A DNA stretch of 56,820 nt from [Streptosporangium] indianense (GCF_021474405.1 NZ_JAKEIO010000039.1:1-56820), one strand, 5' to 3'; numbered from the stretch's first letter, positions 26,357-35,209 are shown. Numbers and translations are program-made. Notes: generated by a model not told the origin, from the sequence alone.

Positions 26357-27475
26357 CTAGAGGTCGACCTCCGCCATCAGCATCCCGACCTCCGTGTTCG
26401 ACAGCCGCCGCAGCCAGCCCGACTTCTGGTCGCCCAGGGTGATCGGCCCGAAGGCGACCCGGACCAGCTTGTCGACCGGGAAGCCGGCCTCCGCGAGCAT
26501 CCGGCGCACGATGTGCTTGCGGCCCTCGTGCAGGGTGACCTCGACGAGGTAGTTCTTGCCGGTCTGCTGGACGACCCGGAAGTGGTCCGCGCGCGCGTAG
26601 CCGTCCTCCAGCTGGATGCCGTCCTTGAGCTGCTTGCCCAGGTCGCGCGGGATGGGTCCGACGATGTGCGCGAGGTAGGTCTTCTTCACGCCGTACTTCG
26701 GGTGCGTCAGCCGGTGGGCCAGCTCGCCGTGGTTGGTGAGCAGGATGACGCCCTCGGTCTCGGTGTCGAGCCGGCCGACGTGGAAGAGCCGCGTCTCGCG
26801 GTTGGTGACGTAGTCACCGAGGCACTGCCGGCCCTCGGGGTCCTCCATCGTCGACACGACACCGGCGGGCTTGTTCAGCGAGAAGAACTGGAAGCGCTGG
26901 GTGGCGACGGTCAGCCCGTCGACCTTGATCTCGTCCTTCTCCGGGTCGACGCGCCGCCCCTGCTCCAGGACGATCTCGCCGTTGATCTCGACCCGGGCCT
27001 CCTCGATCAGCTCCTCGCAGGCACGCCGGGAACCGAAGCCCGCGCGGGCGAGGACCTTCTGCAGCCGCTCGCCCTCCTGCTCGGCGCCGGGGAAGGTCTT
27101 CGGGAGCTTGACCTCCTTCTTCCCGGCGTACCGGTCGCGGTTGCGCTCCTCGACCTGCGCCTCGTACTCACGCGGGCGGGCCGGGGTCGTACGTCCCTGC
27201 CTCTGGGGCTGCTTGGGGCCGCCCTTGGCGCCGCCGCGCGCGGCACCGCCACGTCCGGCCTTGGGGCCGTCCTTCGTCGCCCCGGGGCCCACGTCGTAGC
27301 GCCGCTCCTCCGGGCGCGGCTTCTTCGGACGGCCGCTGCCCTGCTTGTCGTCGCGGTTGTTGCCGGCGCCGCGGAAGTTGCCGCGACCACCACCACTCCC
27401 GCCGCGGCCGCCGCTGTTGCCACCACGGCTCCCGCCGTTGTTTCCGCTGCTGTTCCTGCCGCTGCTGCTTCGCAT
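26357..27475 (-). CDS. rluB: rRNA pseudouridine synthase RluB with long disordered N-terminus
   Basis: 372-residue enzyme of the RsuA/RluB family that isomerises a uridine in ribosomal RNA. About 134 N-terminal residues are Gly/Arg/Ser/Lys-rich (NNGGSRGGNSGGRGGSGGGR) and probably disordered and RNA-binding. Then come the S4 domain (RLQKVLARAGFGSRRACEEL) and the synthase domain with the catalytic Asp in HVGRLDTETEGVILLTN, plus KTYLAHI and GRKHIVRRMLAEAG. The ATG (27475) overlaps the scpB stop by one base. Clustering with scpA/scpB is a widely conserved arrangement. The target nucleotide is assigned from the family only. Confidence 0.92.
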   Translation of the reverse strand: MRSSSGRNSSGNNGGSRGGNSGGRGGSGGGRGNFRGAGNNRDDKQGSGRPKKPRPEERRYDVGPGATKDGPKAGRGGAARGGAKGGPKQPQRQGRTTPARPREYEAQVEERNRDRYAGKKEVKLPKTFPGAEQEGERLQKVLARAGFGSRRACEELIEEARVEINGEIVLEQGRRVDPEKDEIKVDGLTVATQRFQFFSLNKPAGVVSTMEDPEGRQCLGDYVTNRETRLFHVGRLDTETEGVILLTNHGELAHRLTHPKYGVKKTYLAHIVGPIPRDLGKQLKDGIQLEDGYARADHFRVVQQTGKNYLVEVTLHEGRKHIVRRMLAEAGFPVDKLVRVAFGPITLGDQKSGWLRRLSNTEVGMLMAEVDL

Positions 27476-28161
27476 CAAAGTTCCGTCTGGTCGTCTTCGT
27501 CGTGGGTCCCCGGGCTCCCCGGGCTGCCCGGCACGTCGTCGTCGGGCGCGTCCGGGTCGAACGACGGTACGCCCTCCTGGGTCTCGGCCTCGATCGCCTC
27601 CGCCTCCGGGAGGAAGGGCGCGAGCTCCGGGAGCTCGTCCAGACCGCGCAGGCCCATCCGCTCCAGGAAGTAGTTCGTCGTCCTGTACAGGATCGCACCT
27701 GTTTCGGGTTCCGTGCCCGCCTCCTCTATCAGTCCTCGCTGGAGGAGGGTGCGCATCACGCCGTCGCAGTTGACTCCGCGCACGGCCGAGACCCGGCCAC
27801 GGCTGACCGGCTGGCGGTAGGCGACGACGGCCAGGGTCTCCAGGGCGGCCTGCGTGAGGCGGGCCTGCTGGCCGTCCAGGACGAAGCGCTCGACGGCCGG
27901 GGCGAAGGCGGCGCGCGTGTAGAAGCGCCAGCCGTTCGCGACGTACCGCAGCTCGAAGCCGCGCCCCTGAACGGTGTACTCGTCGGCCAGCTCGCGCAGG
28001 GCGTCCGCGATCTGCCGCCTCGGCCGTTCCAGTATCTTCGCGAGGTGTTCCTCGGTCGCGGGCTCGTCCACGACCATGAGGACGGCCTCCAGGGCGGGCT
28101 TGAGGTCGAGGCCGGCGACGGTGGGCGTCCCGGCCGGCAGGTCGGTCGTTGACTCGCTCAC
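27475..28161 (-). CDS. scpB: Condensin subunit ScpB (winged-helix kleisin partner)
   Basis: 228-residue subunit of the SMC-ScpAB complex that organises and segregates the chromosome. Two winged-helix domains span about residues 20-185: LKPALEAVLMVVDEPATEEH and RGFELRYVANGWRFYTR, then LTQAALETLAVVAYRQPVSR and VNCDGVMRTLLQRGLI. The C-terminal 40 residues are acidic and Pro-rich. The GTG start (28161) overlaps scpA by 4 bases and the stop overlaps rluB by 1 base. Confidence 0.94.
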   Translation of the reverse strand: MSESTTDLPAGTPTVAGLDLKPALEAVLMVVDEPATEEHLAKILERPRRQIADALRELADEYTVQGRGFELRYVANGWRFYTRAAFAPAVERFVLDGQQARLTQAALETLAVVAYRQPVSRGRVSAVRGVNCDGVMRTLLQRGLIEEAGTEPETGAILYRTTNYFLERMGLRGLDELPELAPFLPEAEAIEAETQEGVPSFDPDAPDDDVPGSPGSPGTHDEDDQTEL

Positions 28162-29447
28162 GCCTTCTTCTCCTCCTTGGGCGGCTCGGGCGGCCGGTCG
28201 AACTCGTCGGTGACGGTCGGTGTCTCGTCCCCGTCGCCGCCGGTCCACCGCACGAGCAGGTCCCCGAGCGCCCTCTCCTGCTCCAGCGCGACGGCCTTCT
28301 CGCGGTACAGCTCCAGCAGGGCGAGGAACCTCGCGACGATGGTGAGGGTGTCGTCGGTGTCCGCCACGAGGTCCCGGAAGCCGGCCTCGCCGAGCTCCCT
28401 GAGCCGGGCCACGACGATCTGCGCCTGCTCCTGCACGCTGACCAGGGGGGCGTGGATGTGGTCGACGTAGACCTGCGGCTTGGGCCTGGGCTGCATCGCC
28501 TTCACGGCGAGCTTGGCGAAGCCCTCCGCGCCGATGCTGATGACCACGTCGGGCAGCAGCTCGGCGTGGTGCGCCTCGAGTCCGACGGTACGGGGGTAGC
28601 GCCGGGCCTCGTCGTCGAGCCGCCCGCTGAAGATGTCGGCGATCTGCTTGTACGCGCGGTACTGCAGCAGCCGGGCGAACAGCAGGTCGCGCGCTTCGAG
28701 GAGCGCGAGGTCGCCCTCGTCCTCCACCTCGGCGGCGGGCAGCAGCCGCGCGGCCTTCAGGTCGAGCAGGGTGGCGGCGACGACCAGGAACTCGGTCGTC
28801 TCGTCCAGGTCCCAGTCCGGCCCCATCGCCCTGATGTGGGCCATGAACTCGTCGGTCACCTTCGACAGCGCGACCTCGGTGACGTCCAGCTTGTGCCGCG
28901 AGATCAACTGCAACAGCAGATCGAAGGGCCCTTCGAAATTGGCGAGCCGGACCTTGAAGACGCCGTCGTCGGCGGACTCGACGTCGCCGGCCGGGGGCTG
29001 GGAGCCCGGGACGGCCCCGGGGGCCGCGCGGTCGTTCACGGGGTCGGCCGGCGAAGCCTCGGGCCCGGCCGTCCGCGGCGGGTGGCTCGGCTCGGCCACC
29101 GGGCCTGCGGGCAGCGCGGACGCGACCGCCGCACTCACCGGCGATGCCCCGTACGGGACCGTCTCCGGCGGCTCCTGGACCGGCTGAGCCGTCCCGTCAC
29201 GCGCGGCGGGAGGCCCGGGCGGCTCGGCCTCCTCGGTCAAGGGCCACGCAGCCGCGGGACCGGCTTCCTCCACCGAAGGGGACGGCTGGACCTCCCTCGG
29301 CTGGACCTCCTGCCGCTCGACCTCCCGCGGCCCGGCTTCCTGCCCTTCAGCCGGAGGAGCCGTTCGCGGAGCCCCCGGTCCCCTCCCCAGCGCACGCCGG
29401 CGGCCGGCCGGGCCGCCGGCGGGAGGTGGGGAAGCGTTCGAGGTCAT
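28158..29447 (-). CDS. scpA: Condensin kleisin subunit ScpA with 160-residue extension
   Basis: 429-residue kleisin that bridges the two heads of SMC. The conserved domain begins about residue 164 with FKVRLANFEGPFDLLLQLIS, continues through KLDVTEVALSKVTDEFMAHI and ends in a winged helix (TLTIVARFLALLELYREKAV). The first 160 residues are Pro/Ala/Glu-rich with repeats such as REVERQEVQPREVQP, far longer than in Bacillus ScpA (about 250 residues in all). The ATG at 29447 has only a G-rich tract upstream; a later start cannot be excluded. It overlaps scpB (GTGA). Confidence 0.92.
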   Translation of the reverse strand: MTSNASPPPAGGPAGRRRALGRGPGAPRTAPPAEGQEAGPREVERQEVQPREVQPSPSVEEAGPAAAWPLTEEAEPPGPPAARDGTAQPVQEPPETVPYGASPVSAAVASALPAGPVAEPSHPPRTAGPEASPADPVNDRAAPGAVPGSQPPAGDVESADDGVFKVRLANFEGPFDLLLQLISRHKLDVTEVALSKVTDEFMAHIRAMGPDWDLDETTEFLVVAATLLDLKAARLLPAAEVEDEGDLALLEARDLLFARLLQYRAYKQIADIFSGRLDDEARRYPRTVGLEAHHAELLPDVVISIGAEGFAKLAVKAMQPRPKPQVYVDHIHAPLVSVQEQAQIVVARLRELGEAGFRDLVADTDDTLTIVARFLALLELYREKAVALEQERALGDLLVRWTGGDGDETPTVTDEFDRPPEPPKEEKKA

Positions 29448-29465
29448 GGCCCCCGCAGGCTACCG

Positions 29466-30038
29466 CTACCGCCCGCGCAGTCGTCGTACGAGGATGCTGG
29501 CGTCCCCGCGGGTCTCCAGGTCGGCGAGGACCACCGCGACCGCCTCACGGACGATGCGGCCGCGGTCCACGGCCAGACCGTGCTCGCCGCGGAGCACCAG
29601 GCGGGCGTGTTCGAGGTCCATGAGTTCCTCGGCCGACACGTAGACGGTGATCTTCTCGTCGTGGCGCTCACGGCCGCTGGGCCGGCGCGAGGGATTGCGT
29701 CCGCGCTTGCGGGGCGCTGCCCCCGCGGCAGCGGCGGCAGAACCTTCCTGCGCCCCCTGCCGACGGGCGGAACCGGAGCGCTCGGCCGTCGCGGAACGGC
29801 TGTGGGCCTCCCCAGTCTCGGCCGGCTCCGCGTCCGCCGCGACGTGCTCGGCGCCCTCGCCGTCGCCGCCCTGGGCGGGCACCGCCTGCGGCGCGTCCTC
29901 CGCGGCGGCCGCCGCGTCGCCCTCCCCCGCCGGAGCGGGCACCCGGGCGTCGCCGTTGGCCTGACGCCTGGGCTGGGACGACTGAAGCGCCATCCCCCCT
30001 GTCGTACGGAAGAGTTCGTCGGCCCCCGGCAGACTCAC
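29466..30038 (-). CDS. Small protein with C-terminal ribbon-helix-helix-like domain, between parA and scpA
   Basis: 190-residue protein. The first 120 residues are Ala/Glu/Gly-rich and probably disordered, closing with a basic run (RKRGRNPSRRPSGRERH). The last 65 residues, EKITVYVSAEELMDLEHARL and VDRGRIVREAVAVVLADLET, have the strand-helix-helix pattern of a MetJ/CopG-type DNA-binding domain. The GTG at 30038 is chosen because GTGA overlaps the parA stop by 4 bases; a GTG at 30050 is the alternative. No ParB is encoded nearby, so this protein is a reasonable candidate for the DNA-binding partner of the ParA ATPase. That role is inference. Confidence 0.75.
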   Translation of the reverse strand: MSLPGADELFRTTGGMALQSSQPRRQANGDARVPAPAGEGDAAAAAEDAPQAVPAQGGDGEGAEHVAADAEPAETGEAHSRSATAERSGSARRQGAQEGSAAAAAGAAPRKRGRNPSRRPSGRERHDEKITVYVSAEELMDLEHARLVLRGEHGLAVDRGRIVREAVAVVLADLETRGDASILVRRLRGR

Positions 30039-31204
30039 TCGGCGTGACACCGGGCGAGCACCTCCCTGGCGAGCTGGCGATAGGCGGCGGCACCGACGGA
30101 GTTGGAGGCGTACGTGGTGATCGGCTCACCGGCGACCGTGGTCTCCGGGAAGCGGACCGTGCGCCCGATGACCGTGTGGTAGACGTGGTCGTCGAACGCC
30201 TCCACCACACGCGCGAGCACCTCACGGCTGTGCACCGTGCGCGAGTCGTACATGGTGGCGAGGATGCCGTCGAGCTCCAGCTCCGGGTTGAGCCGCTCCT
30301 GGACCTTCTCGATGGTCTCCGTCAGCAGGGCCACACCACGCAGCGCGAAGAACTCGCACTCCAGGGGCACTATCACCTTGTGCGCGGCCGTCAGGGCGTT
30401 CACCGTGAGCAGGCCGAGCGAGGGCTGACAGTCGATGACGATGAAGTCGTAGTCGGGCAGCAGCGGCTTCAGGGCGCGCTGCAGCGTCGACTCGCGGGCG
30501 ACCTCGGAGACGAGCTGGACCTCGGCCGCCGACAGGTCGATGTTGCTGGGCAGCAGGTCCATGTTGGGGACCGCGGTCTTCAGCAGCACCTCGTCGGCCG
30601 CCATCCCCCGCTCCATGAGCAGGTTGTAGACGGTCAGGTCGAGTTCCATCGGGTTGACGCCCAGTCCGACCGACAGCGCGCCCTGCGGGTCGAAGTCCAC
30701 GAGCAGGACACGGCGTCCGTACTCCGCGAGCGCGGCACCCAGGTTGATGGTCGACGTGGTCTTGCCGACGCCGCCCTTCTGGTTGCACATCGCGATGATC
30801 TTCGCGGGTCCGTGCTCGGGCAGCGGGCCCGGGATCGGGAAGTACGGCAGCGGGCGCCCGGTCGGACCGACGCGCTCGCGGCGCTGTCTGGCAGCGTCGG
30901 GCGCGAGAGTGGCCGCGTACTCGGGGTCGGGCTCGTACTCGGCGTCGGGGTCGTAGAAGTGCCCCTCGGGCAGTTCGTCGTAGTCGGCGAAGTGGTTGTG
31001 GGGCGCGCCACTTCCGTCGCCGGCCATGGCGTTCACGTGATGGCCATCCATCTTCTGGTGTGCTGTGTGAGTCGCCTGCTGACTCTGGTGGGCTGCGAAG
31101 GTGCGCACAGCGACGGAGCCGACAGCCGCGAACCCCGCGGGCTCCTGGTCCCGTGCAGGCATTCCTGGTTGGCCACCCCTGGGAGTAAATGTCGACTCAT
31201 TCAC
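30035..31204 (-). CDS. parA: ParA-like partition ATPase (Soj/MinD superfamily)
   Basis: 389-residue deviant-Walker ATPase. After an N-terminal extension of about 135 residues, His/Gln/Asp-rich and probably disordered, the ATPase domain begins AKIIAMCNQKGGVGKTTSTI with both signature lysines, followed by VLLVDFDPQGALSVGLG and FIVIDCQPSLGLL. Such proteins move DNA or large complexes by ATP-driven binding to the nucleoid. It sits upstream of, and coupled to, the RHH protein and scpAB rather than beside oriC and parB, so it is a second ParA. The GTG at 31204 has AAGGAGGT 10 bases upstream. Confidence 0.9.
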   Translation of the reverse strand: MNESTFTPRGGQPGMPARDQEPAGFAAVGSVAVRTFAAHQSQQATHTAHQKMDGHHVNAMAGDGSGAPHNHFADYDELPEGHFYDPDAEYEPDPEYAATLAPDAARQRRERVGPTGRPLPYFPIPGPLPEHGPAKIIAMCNQKGGVGKTTSTINLGAALAEYGRRVLLVDFDPQGALSVGLGVNPMELDLTVYNLLMERGMAADEVLLKTAVPNMDLLPSNIDLSAAEVQLVSEVARESTLQRALKPLLPDYDFIVIDCQPSLGLLTVNALTAAHKVIVPLECEFFALRGVALLTETIEKVQERLNPELELDGILATMYDSRTVHSREVLARVVEAFDDHVYHTVIGRTVRFPETTVAGEPITTYASNSVGAAAYRQLAREVLARCHAE

Positions 31205-31587
31205 AAGTCGTCTTACCTCCTTGGTGACCAGGAAACTTCTAGACAGGTCAGCGTGGCACCATGCCGACGGTTGGCGACTCTATGGCGTGTCGGGCGTCCG
31301 CAGCAACACAATCCGCCGGACCCGGCCCGATGTGTCGGCAATGAAACATCCCGCTGTCAAGGGCGTACGGCCGTCGCACGGCAGGTTTCACCGGTGTGCG
31401 AATCGGTTGAAGGGTTACGTTCGAGGCGAGTTGCTCGAGAATCGCGAAGTGACCATACACACATCCGGCCGGACCTTGTCGGGCAAGGTCCGGCCGGGTG
31501 CGAGGCGTTGACGACCCGTGTTGACGTATCGCTATTGCCGGTTGGTCACTTGGCCGACTTACCGGCCACCGAGGGCAGGTGGGCGGT
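31205..31587. promoter_or_regulatory. 383-bp gap: parA operon promoter zone and ald terminator
   Basis: No gene seen. The right-hand side near 31230-31400 should contain the parA operon promoter, including the ribosome site at 31214-31221; I could not fix -10/-35 boxes. The centre holds the hairpin described separately (31465-31497). Confidence 0.4.
31465..31497 (-). terminator. Hairpin terminator downstream of ald
   Basis: Perfect 13-bp stem CCGGCCGGACCTT / AAGGTCCGGCCGG with a 7-base loop, 90 bp past the ald stop on its strand and upstream of the parA promoter zone. Confidence 0.7.
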
Positions 31588-32712
31588 TCAGCCGAGCAGC
31601 GAGGACAGCTCCAGGTGCTCCACGCCGTGCGCCTCGGCGACCTCGCGGTAAACGACCTTGCCGTCATGCGTGTTGAGGCCCTTGGCCAGCGCCGGGTCGC
31701 GGCGCAACGCGTCCGCCCAGCCGTGGTTGGCCAGCTCGACGATGTAGGGCAGCGTGGCGTTGGTCAGCGCGTAGGTGGAGGTGTTGGGCACCGCGCCGGG
31801 CATGTTGGCGACGCAGTAGAAGACCGAGTTGTGCACCGGGAAGGTCGGCTCGGCGTGGGTGGTCGGACGGGAGTCCTCGAAGCAGCCGCCCTGGTCGATC
31901 GCGATGTCGACAAGGACACTTCCGGGCTTCATCCGCGAGACGAGCTCGTTGGTGACCAGCTTGGGGGCCTTGGCGCCGGGGATCAGCACCGCGCCGATGA
32001 CGAGGTCGGCCTCCAGGCAGGCCTTCTCCAGTTCGAAGGCGTTGGAGACGACGGTCTGGATCTTCGTACCGAAGATCTTGTCGGCCTCGCGGAGCTTGTT
32101 GATGTCCTTGTCGAGCAGGGTCACGTGGAAGCCCATGCCGATGGCGATCTGCGCGGCGTTCCAGCCGGAGACGCCGCCGCCGATCACGACGGCGCGGCCG
32201 GCCAGCACGCCGGGGACGCCGCCGGGCAGGACACCGCGGCCGCCGTTGGCGCGCATCAGGTGGTAGGCGCCGACCTGCGGGGCCAGCCGGCCCGCGACCT
32301 CCGACATCGGGGCGAGCAGCGGCAGCGCGCGGTTCGGCAGCTCGACGGTCTCGTAGGCGATGGCCGTGGTGCCGGACTCCAGCAGGGCGTCCGTGCACTC
32401 CTTGGAGGCGGCCAGGTGCAGGTAGGTGAAGAGCGTCTGGTCCTTGCGGAGGCGGTGGTACTCCTCGGCGATGGGCTCCTTGACCTTCAGCAGCAGGTCG
32501 GCGGCGGCCCACACCTCGTCGGCGGTGTCCAGGATCTGCGCACCGGCGGCGACGTACTCGGTGTCGGGGATCGAGGAGCCGACGCCGGCGCCGCGCTCGA
32601 TGACGACCTGGTGGCCGTGGCGCACCAGCTCGTGCACTCCGGCGGGGGTGATGGCCACCCGGAACTCGTTGTTCTTGACCTCGCGGGGGATGCCGACCTT
32701 CACGTCGATCAC
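31588..32712 (-). CDS. ald: Alanine dehydrogenase
   Basis: 374-residue NAD-dependent enzyme interconverting alanine and pyruvate plus ammonia. The N-terminus [20 protein letters not shown] is diagnostic; Lys in LLLKVKEPI and His in YLHLAA are the substrate and catalytic residues of the family. The Rossmann motif is [17 protein letters not shown] with Asp in TLLDKDI for NAD. The length matches the usual 371. The start is a GTG at 32712 with a close AAGGA site; an in-frame upstream stretch is discounted. It is a single gene with its own terminator; in actinobacteria ald is usually induced by alanine through an Lrp/AldR regulator, which is not encoded next door here. Confidence 0.95.
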   Translation of the reverse strand: MIDVKVGIPREVKNNEFRVAITPAGVHELVRHGHQVVIERGAGVGSSIPDTEYVAAGAQILDTADEVWAAADLLLKVKEPIAEEYHRLRKDQTLFTYLHLAASKECTDALLESGTTAIAYETVELPNRALPLLAPMSEVAGRLAPQVGAYHLMRANGGRGVLPGGVPGVLAGRAVVIGGGVSGWNAAQIAIGMGFHVTLLDKDINKLREADKIFGTKIQTVVSNAFELEKACLEADLVIGAVLIPGAKAPKLVTNELVSRMKPGSVLVDIAIDQGGCFEDSRPTTHAEPTFPVHNSVFYCVANMPGAVPNTSTYALTNATLPYIVELANHGWADALRRDPALAKGLNTHDGKVVYREVAEAHGVEHLELSSLLG

Positions 32713-32727
32713 GGTCCTTGGCTCAGA

Positions 32728-32756
32728 GGGTATGGGGGTATTTCTTAGACATACCC
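32728..32756. promoter_or_regulatory. Inverted repeat upstream of ald
   Basis: GGGTATG (32728-32734) and CATACCC (32750-32756) flank a 15-base AT-richer centre within 45 bp of the ald start. Spacing of about two helical turns between half-site centres fits a dimeric regulator. No known consensus is matched. Confidence 0.38.
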
Positions 32757-32849
32757 GGGCACGCACGGGCACACCGGGAGAGACCGCAGGAGAACGTGCG
32801 GCAGAGCCAGTCTAATGAAGGTGTTCTCGCTGTCTAGCCTTTCATTGCA

Positions 32850-34889
32850 TCAATCTTCAGCTGATGCGGTACGGATTTCGCAGGCGTCAGGGTCATTTTG
32901 AAGGTTTGAGTCGTCGAGAATCCGCTCGGCGGCACCCCGGTGCAGCCCGGCGGACGCGGGATCCCCCAGGTGTTCGAGGGTGTCGGCGACCCGCAGGTGC
33001 AGGGCGGCCTGCAGCCGGGGGTCCTCCGCGCGCCGCGCCCATTCCACGGCCTCCCGGCAGGTGCGCAGCGACTCCTCGGGACGGCCCGCGTACTCCTGGA
33101 CCCGCGCCAGCTCGCTCAGGGCCCGGGCCTGGGCGGCCACGTCGCCGTTCTTGCGGTGGCCGGCGATCGCCGCGCGCCAGTTCCGCAGGGCCTCGCCGTA
33201 GCGGCCCGCGAAGGTGTGGGCGGCGGCGATCCGCCCGTAGAGCCGGGCGGCCTCGGCCCGCTCGCCCCGGGCGAGCCGCTCGACCAGGGCGCGCCCGAAC
33301 CAGTCGGCGGCCCGGTCGAAGTCGTCCAGGTCCAGGTACGCGCCGCCTACGGATTCCATCGCGCGGCCGGTCGCGTACGGGTCGTTCACCTCACGTCCGG
33401 CGTCCAGCGCGGCCCGGTAGCGCGCCAGGGCGTCGGCCGTGCGGCCGGTGCGGGCGTCGAGGTCGCCGAGGTTGAGCAGGGCGGCGGCACGCTCCCGGGG
33501 CAGGTGGCGGCGCTCCGCGACGTCGAGGACCATGCCGTGGATCTCGTACAGGTCGGGCGCGGCGGCCTTGGTGCCGATGTGCGCCGCCATCGCCCGGACC
33601 AGCTGGGACATCAGTCGCCGGGCCAGGGTGTCCAGCTCCCCGTCGGCGACCGCGAGCCGGGCCGAGGCCAGCAGCGCGGGCCGCGTCAGGCGCAGCCAGT
33701 CGGCGGCGGCCCGCGGCGTGGGGAAGCGCAGCGCACGGGGCATGTCGAGCAGCTTCTGGCGGGCCGTCGCACTGTCGGTCTCGGTGATCGCCCGGCAGGC
33801 CTGGAGCAGCCGGACGGTGCGCTCCAGCATGCGGGCGCGGGCCAGCTGGAGATCGGCGGGGCGCTCGTGGTGCTCGGCGAGGATCCGCAGCTGCGGGTGC
33901 AGGCAGCCGGGCACCTCGTACTGCGGCAGCGGGGAGTCCACCGCGTGCAGGAAGCCCAGGGCGACGAACTCGTCGAGGGTGGTGCGGGCGCTGTCGACCG
34001 AGCAGCCGGCCAGCGCGGAGGCGGTCTGCGGGTCGACGAGGCCGGCCGGGGCGAGGGCGAGCAGGCGCAGCATCCTGGCGGCGTTGGCGGGCAGGGCGGC
34101 GTGGGCGAGCCGGAAGACGCGGGTCAGGGCGGTGCCCTCGCTGTCGTCGGCGCGCAGCTGCTTGGCCAGGTCGGAGACGGCGGCCTTGGGGCGTGCCGCG
34201 AGCCAGCCGCCCGCCAGCATCAGCGCGGCGGGCTGCCCCTGGCACTCCTCGGCGAGGCCCTCGGCGGCCCGGGGGTCGACGGTGATGCGGACCGAGCCGG
34301 TGTGCCGGGTCAGCAGCTCCACCCCGGACTTGGCGTCCAGGCCGCCCAGGGTGCAGGGGCGGACGTCGGAGATCCCGGTCAGCGGGCCTTCGGAGACGGC
34401 GACGACGAGGCAGTCGGGGGTGTCCGGCAGCAGGGCGTCGACCTGCTCGGCGTCGGCCGCGTCGTCCAGCAGGAGCAGGGCCCGGCGATCGGCCAGGGCG
34501 CTGCGCAGGGCGTCGATGAGGTCGTCCTCGCAGGCCCCGGCCGGTGCCTGTCGGTCCAGGGCGGCCAGGAGGTCACGGGCGGCGCGTCCGACGGGGACGG
34601 GGGTGCCGTCGGGGTCGGTCAGACCGGCGCGCAGCACCCCGTCGGGGTAACCGTCCGCGACCTGCCGGACGAGTTCCTCGGCGAGCGCGGTGCGGCCCGA
34701 ACCGGGTCGGCCGGCGATGAGCAGCACGCGCGCGCGGGGCGCCTTGCGGCCGGCCAGGGTGTCCAGTCCGGCGCGCTCGATGTCGGCGCGCAGTTCCTTC
34801 AACTCCCTTGTGCGGCCCAGGAACTCGCTCGCTCCGGTGACGCGCCCGGCCGACCGCGCGTCGCCTGTCTCCACGACCTGATCCGTCAC
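32850..34889 (-). CDS. NTPase-TPR regulator-like protein (STAND type)
   Basis: 679-residue protein combining an AAA/NB-ARC-like NTPase with C-terminal tetratricopeptide repeats, the build of STAND signal-transduction proteins and of SARP regulators lacking their DNA-binding domain. The segment FLGRTRELKELRADIERAGL is the usual entry to the module. The P-loop around residue 58 reads LIAGRPGSGRTALAEELV, with Arg for the usual Lys; Walker B-like RRALLLLDDAADAEQ follows. TPRs run from about residue 460 to 660 (ALLNLGDLDARTGRTADALA, ALRNWRAAIAGHRKNGDVAA). The GTG at 34889 has a GGGAG site. It has no N-terminal effector domain, so the output is unknown. Confidence 0.78.
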   Translation of the reverse strand: MTDQVVETGDARSAGRVTGASEFLGRTRELKELRADIERAGLDTLAGRKAPRARVLLIAGRPGSGRTALAEELVRQVADGYPDGVLRAGLTDPDGTPVPVGRAARDLLAALDRQAPAGACEDDLIDALRSALADRRALLLLDDAADAEQVDALLPDTPDCLVVAVSEGPLTGISDVRPCTLGGLDAKSGVELLTRHTGSVRITVDPRAAEGLAEECQGQPAALMLAGGWLAARPKAAVSDLAKQLRADDSEGTALTRVFRLAHAALPANAARMLRLLALAPAGLVDPQTASALAGCSVDSARTTLDEFVALGFLHAVDSPLPQYEVPGCLHPQLRILAEHHERPADLQLARARMLERTVRLLQACRAITETDSATARQKLLDMPRALRFPTPRAAADWLRLTRPALLASARLAVADGELDTLARRLMSQLVRAMAAHIGTKAAAPDLYEIHGMVLDVAERRHLPRERAAALLNLGDLDARTGRTADALARYRAALDAGREVNDPYATGRAMESVGGAYLDLDDFDRAADWFGRALVERLARGERAEAARLYGRIAAAHTFAGRYGEALRNWRAAIAGHRKNGDVAAQARALSELARVQEYAGRPEESLRTCREAVEWARRAEDPRLQAALHLRVADTLEHLGDPASAGLHRGAAERILDDSNLQNDPDACEIRTASAED

Positions 34890-35061
34890 GGGCCACACTC
34901 CCGTCCCACCGCACACGCAAGCCCGCCGGGACTCCGGCTCGGGCGTGCCACAGAGCCTAGTTCACGCTCTGCAACGTTCCGGGTGGCACGGGGCGGGCAC
35001 GACGCACGCATCCCCCGATCGGATCAACAGATCGTAGGACCCCACCCCTGAGACGCGCCCC

Positions 35062-35209
35062 AAAGGGGGCGCGGGGAACTGCGCAACAAACCACGACGGC
35101 GCCGCACGTGAAAGGGGCGCGGGGAACTGCGCAACAAACCACGACGGTGCCGCACCCGAAGGGGGCGCGGGGAACCGCGCGACAAACCACGACGGCGCCG
35201 CACCCGACC
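35062..35209. repeat. Three tandem copies of a 48-bp repeat
   Basis: The unit, whose core is GGGGCGCGGGGAACTGCGC followed by ACAAACCACGACGG and GCCGCAC, occurs three times in register at exactly 48-bp spacing (the GCGCGGGG core begins at 35069, 35117 and 35165). Copies differ at a few positions. A diverged single copy lies at 46344-46392. The region between the NTPase-TPR gene and the Nudix gene (34890-35252) holds nothing else that looks coding, although 48 is divisible by three and a shadow frame stays open. Confidence 0.9.

Noticed and set aside
29200..29460. Later start for ScpA that would remove its long extension
   Set aside because: No better ribosome site was found within the extension, and the frame keeps coding-like third-position GC; kept long but flagged.
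35062..35209. CRISPR array
   Set aside because: Repeats are contiguous with no unique spacers, and no cas genes are present.
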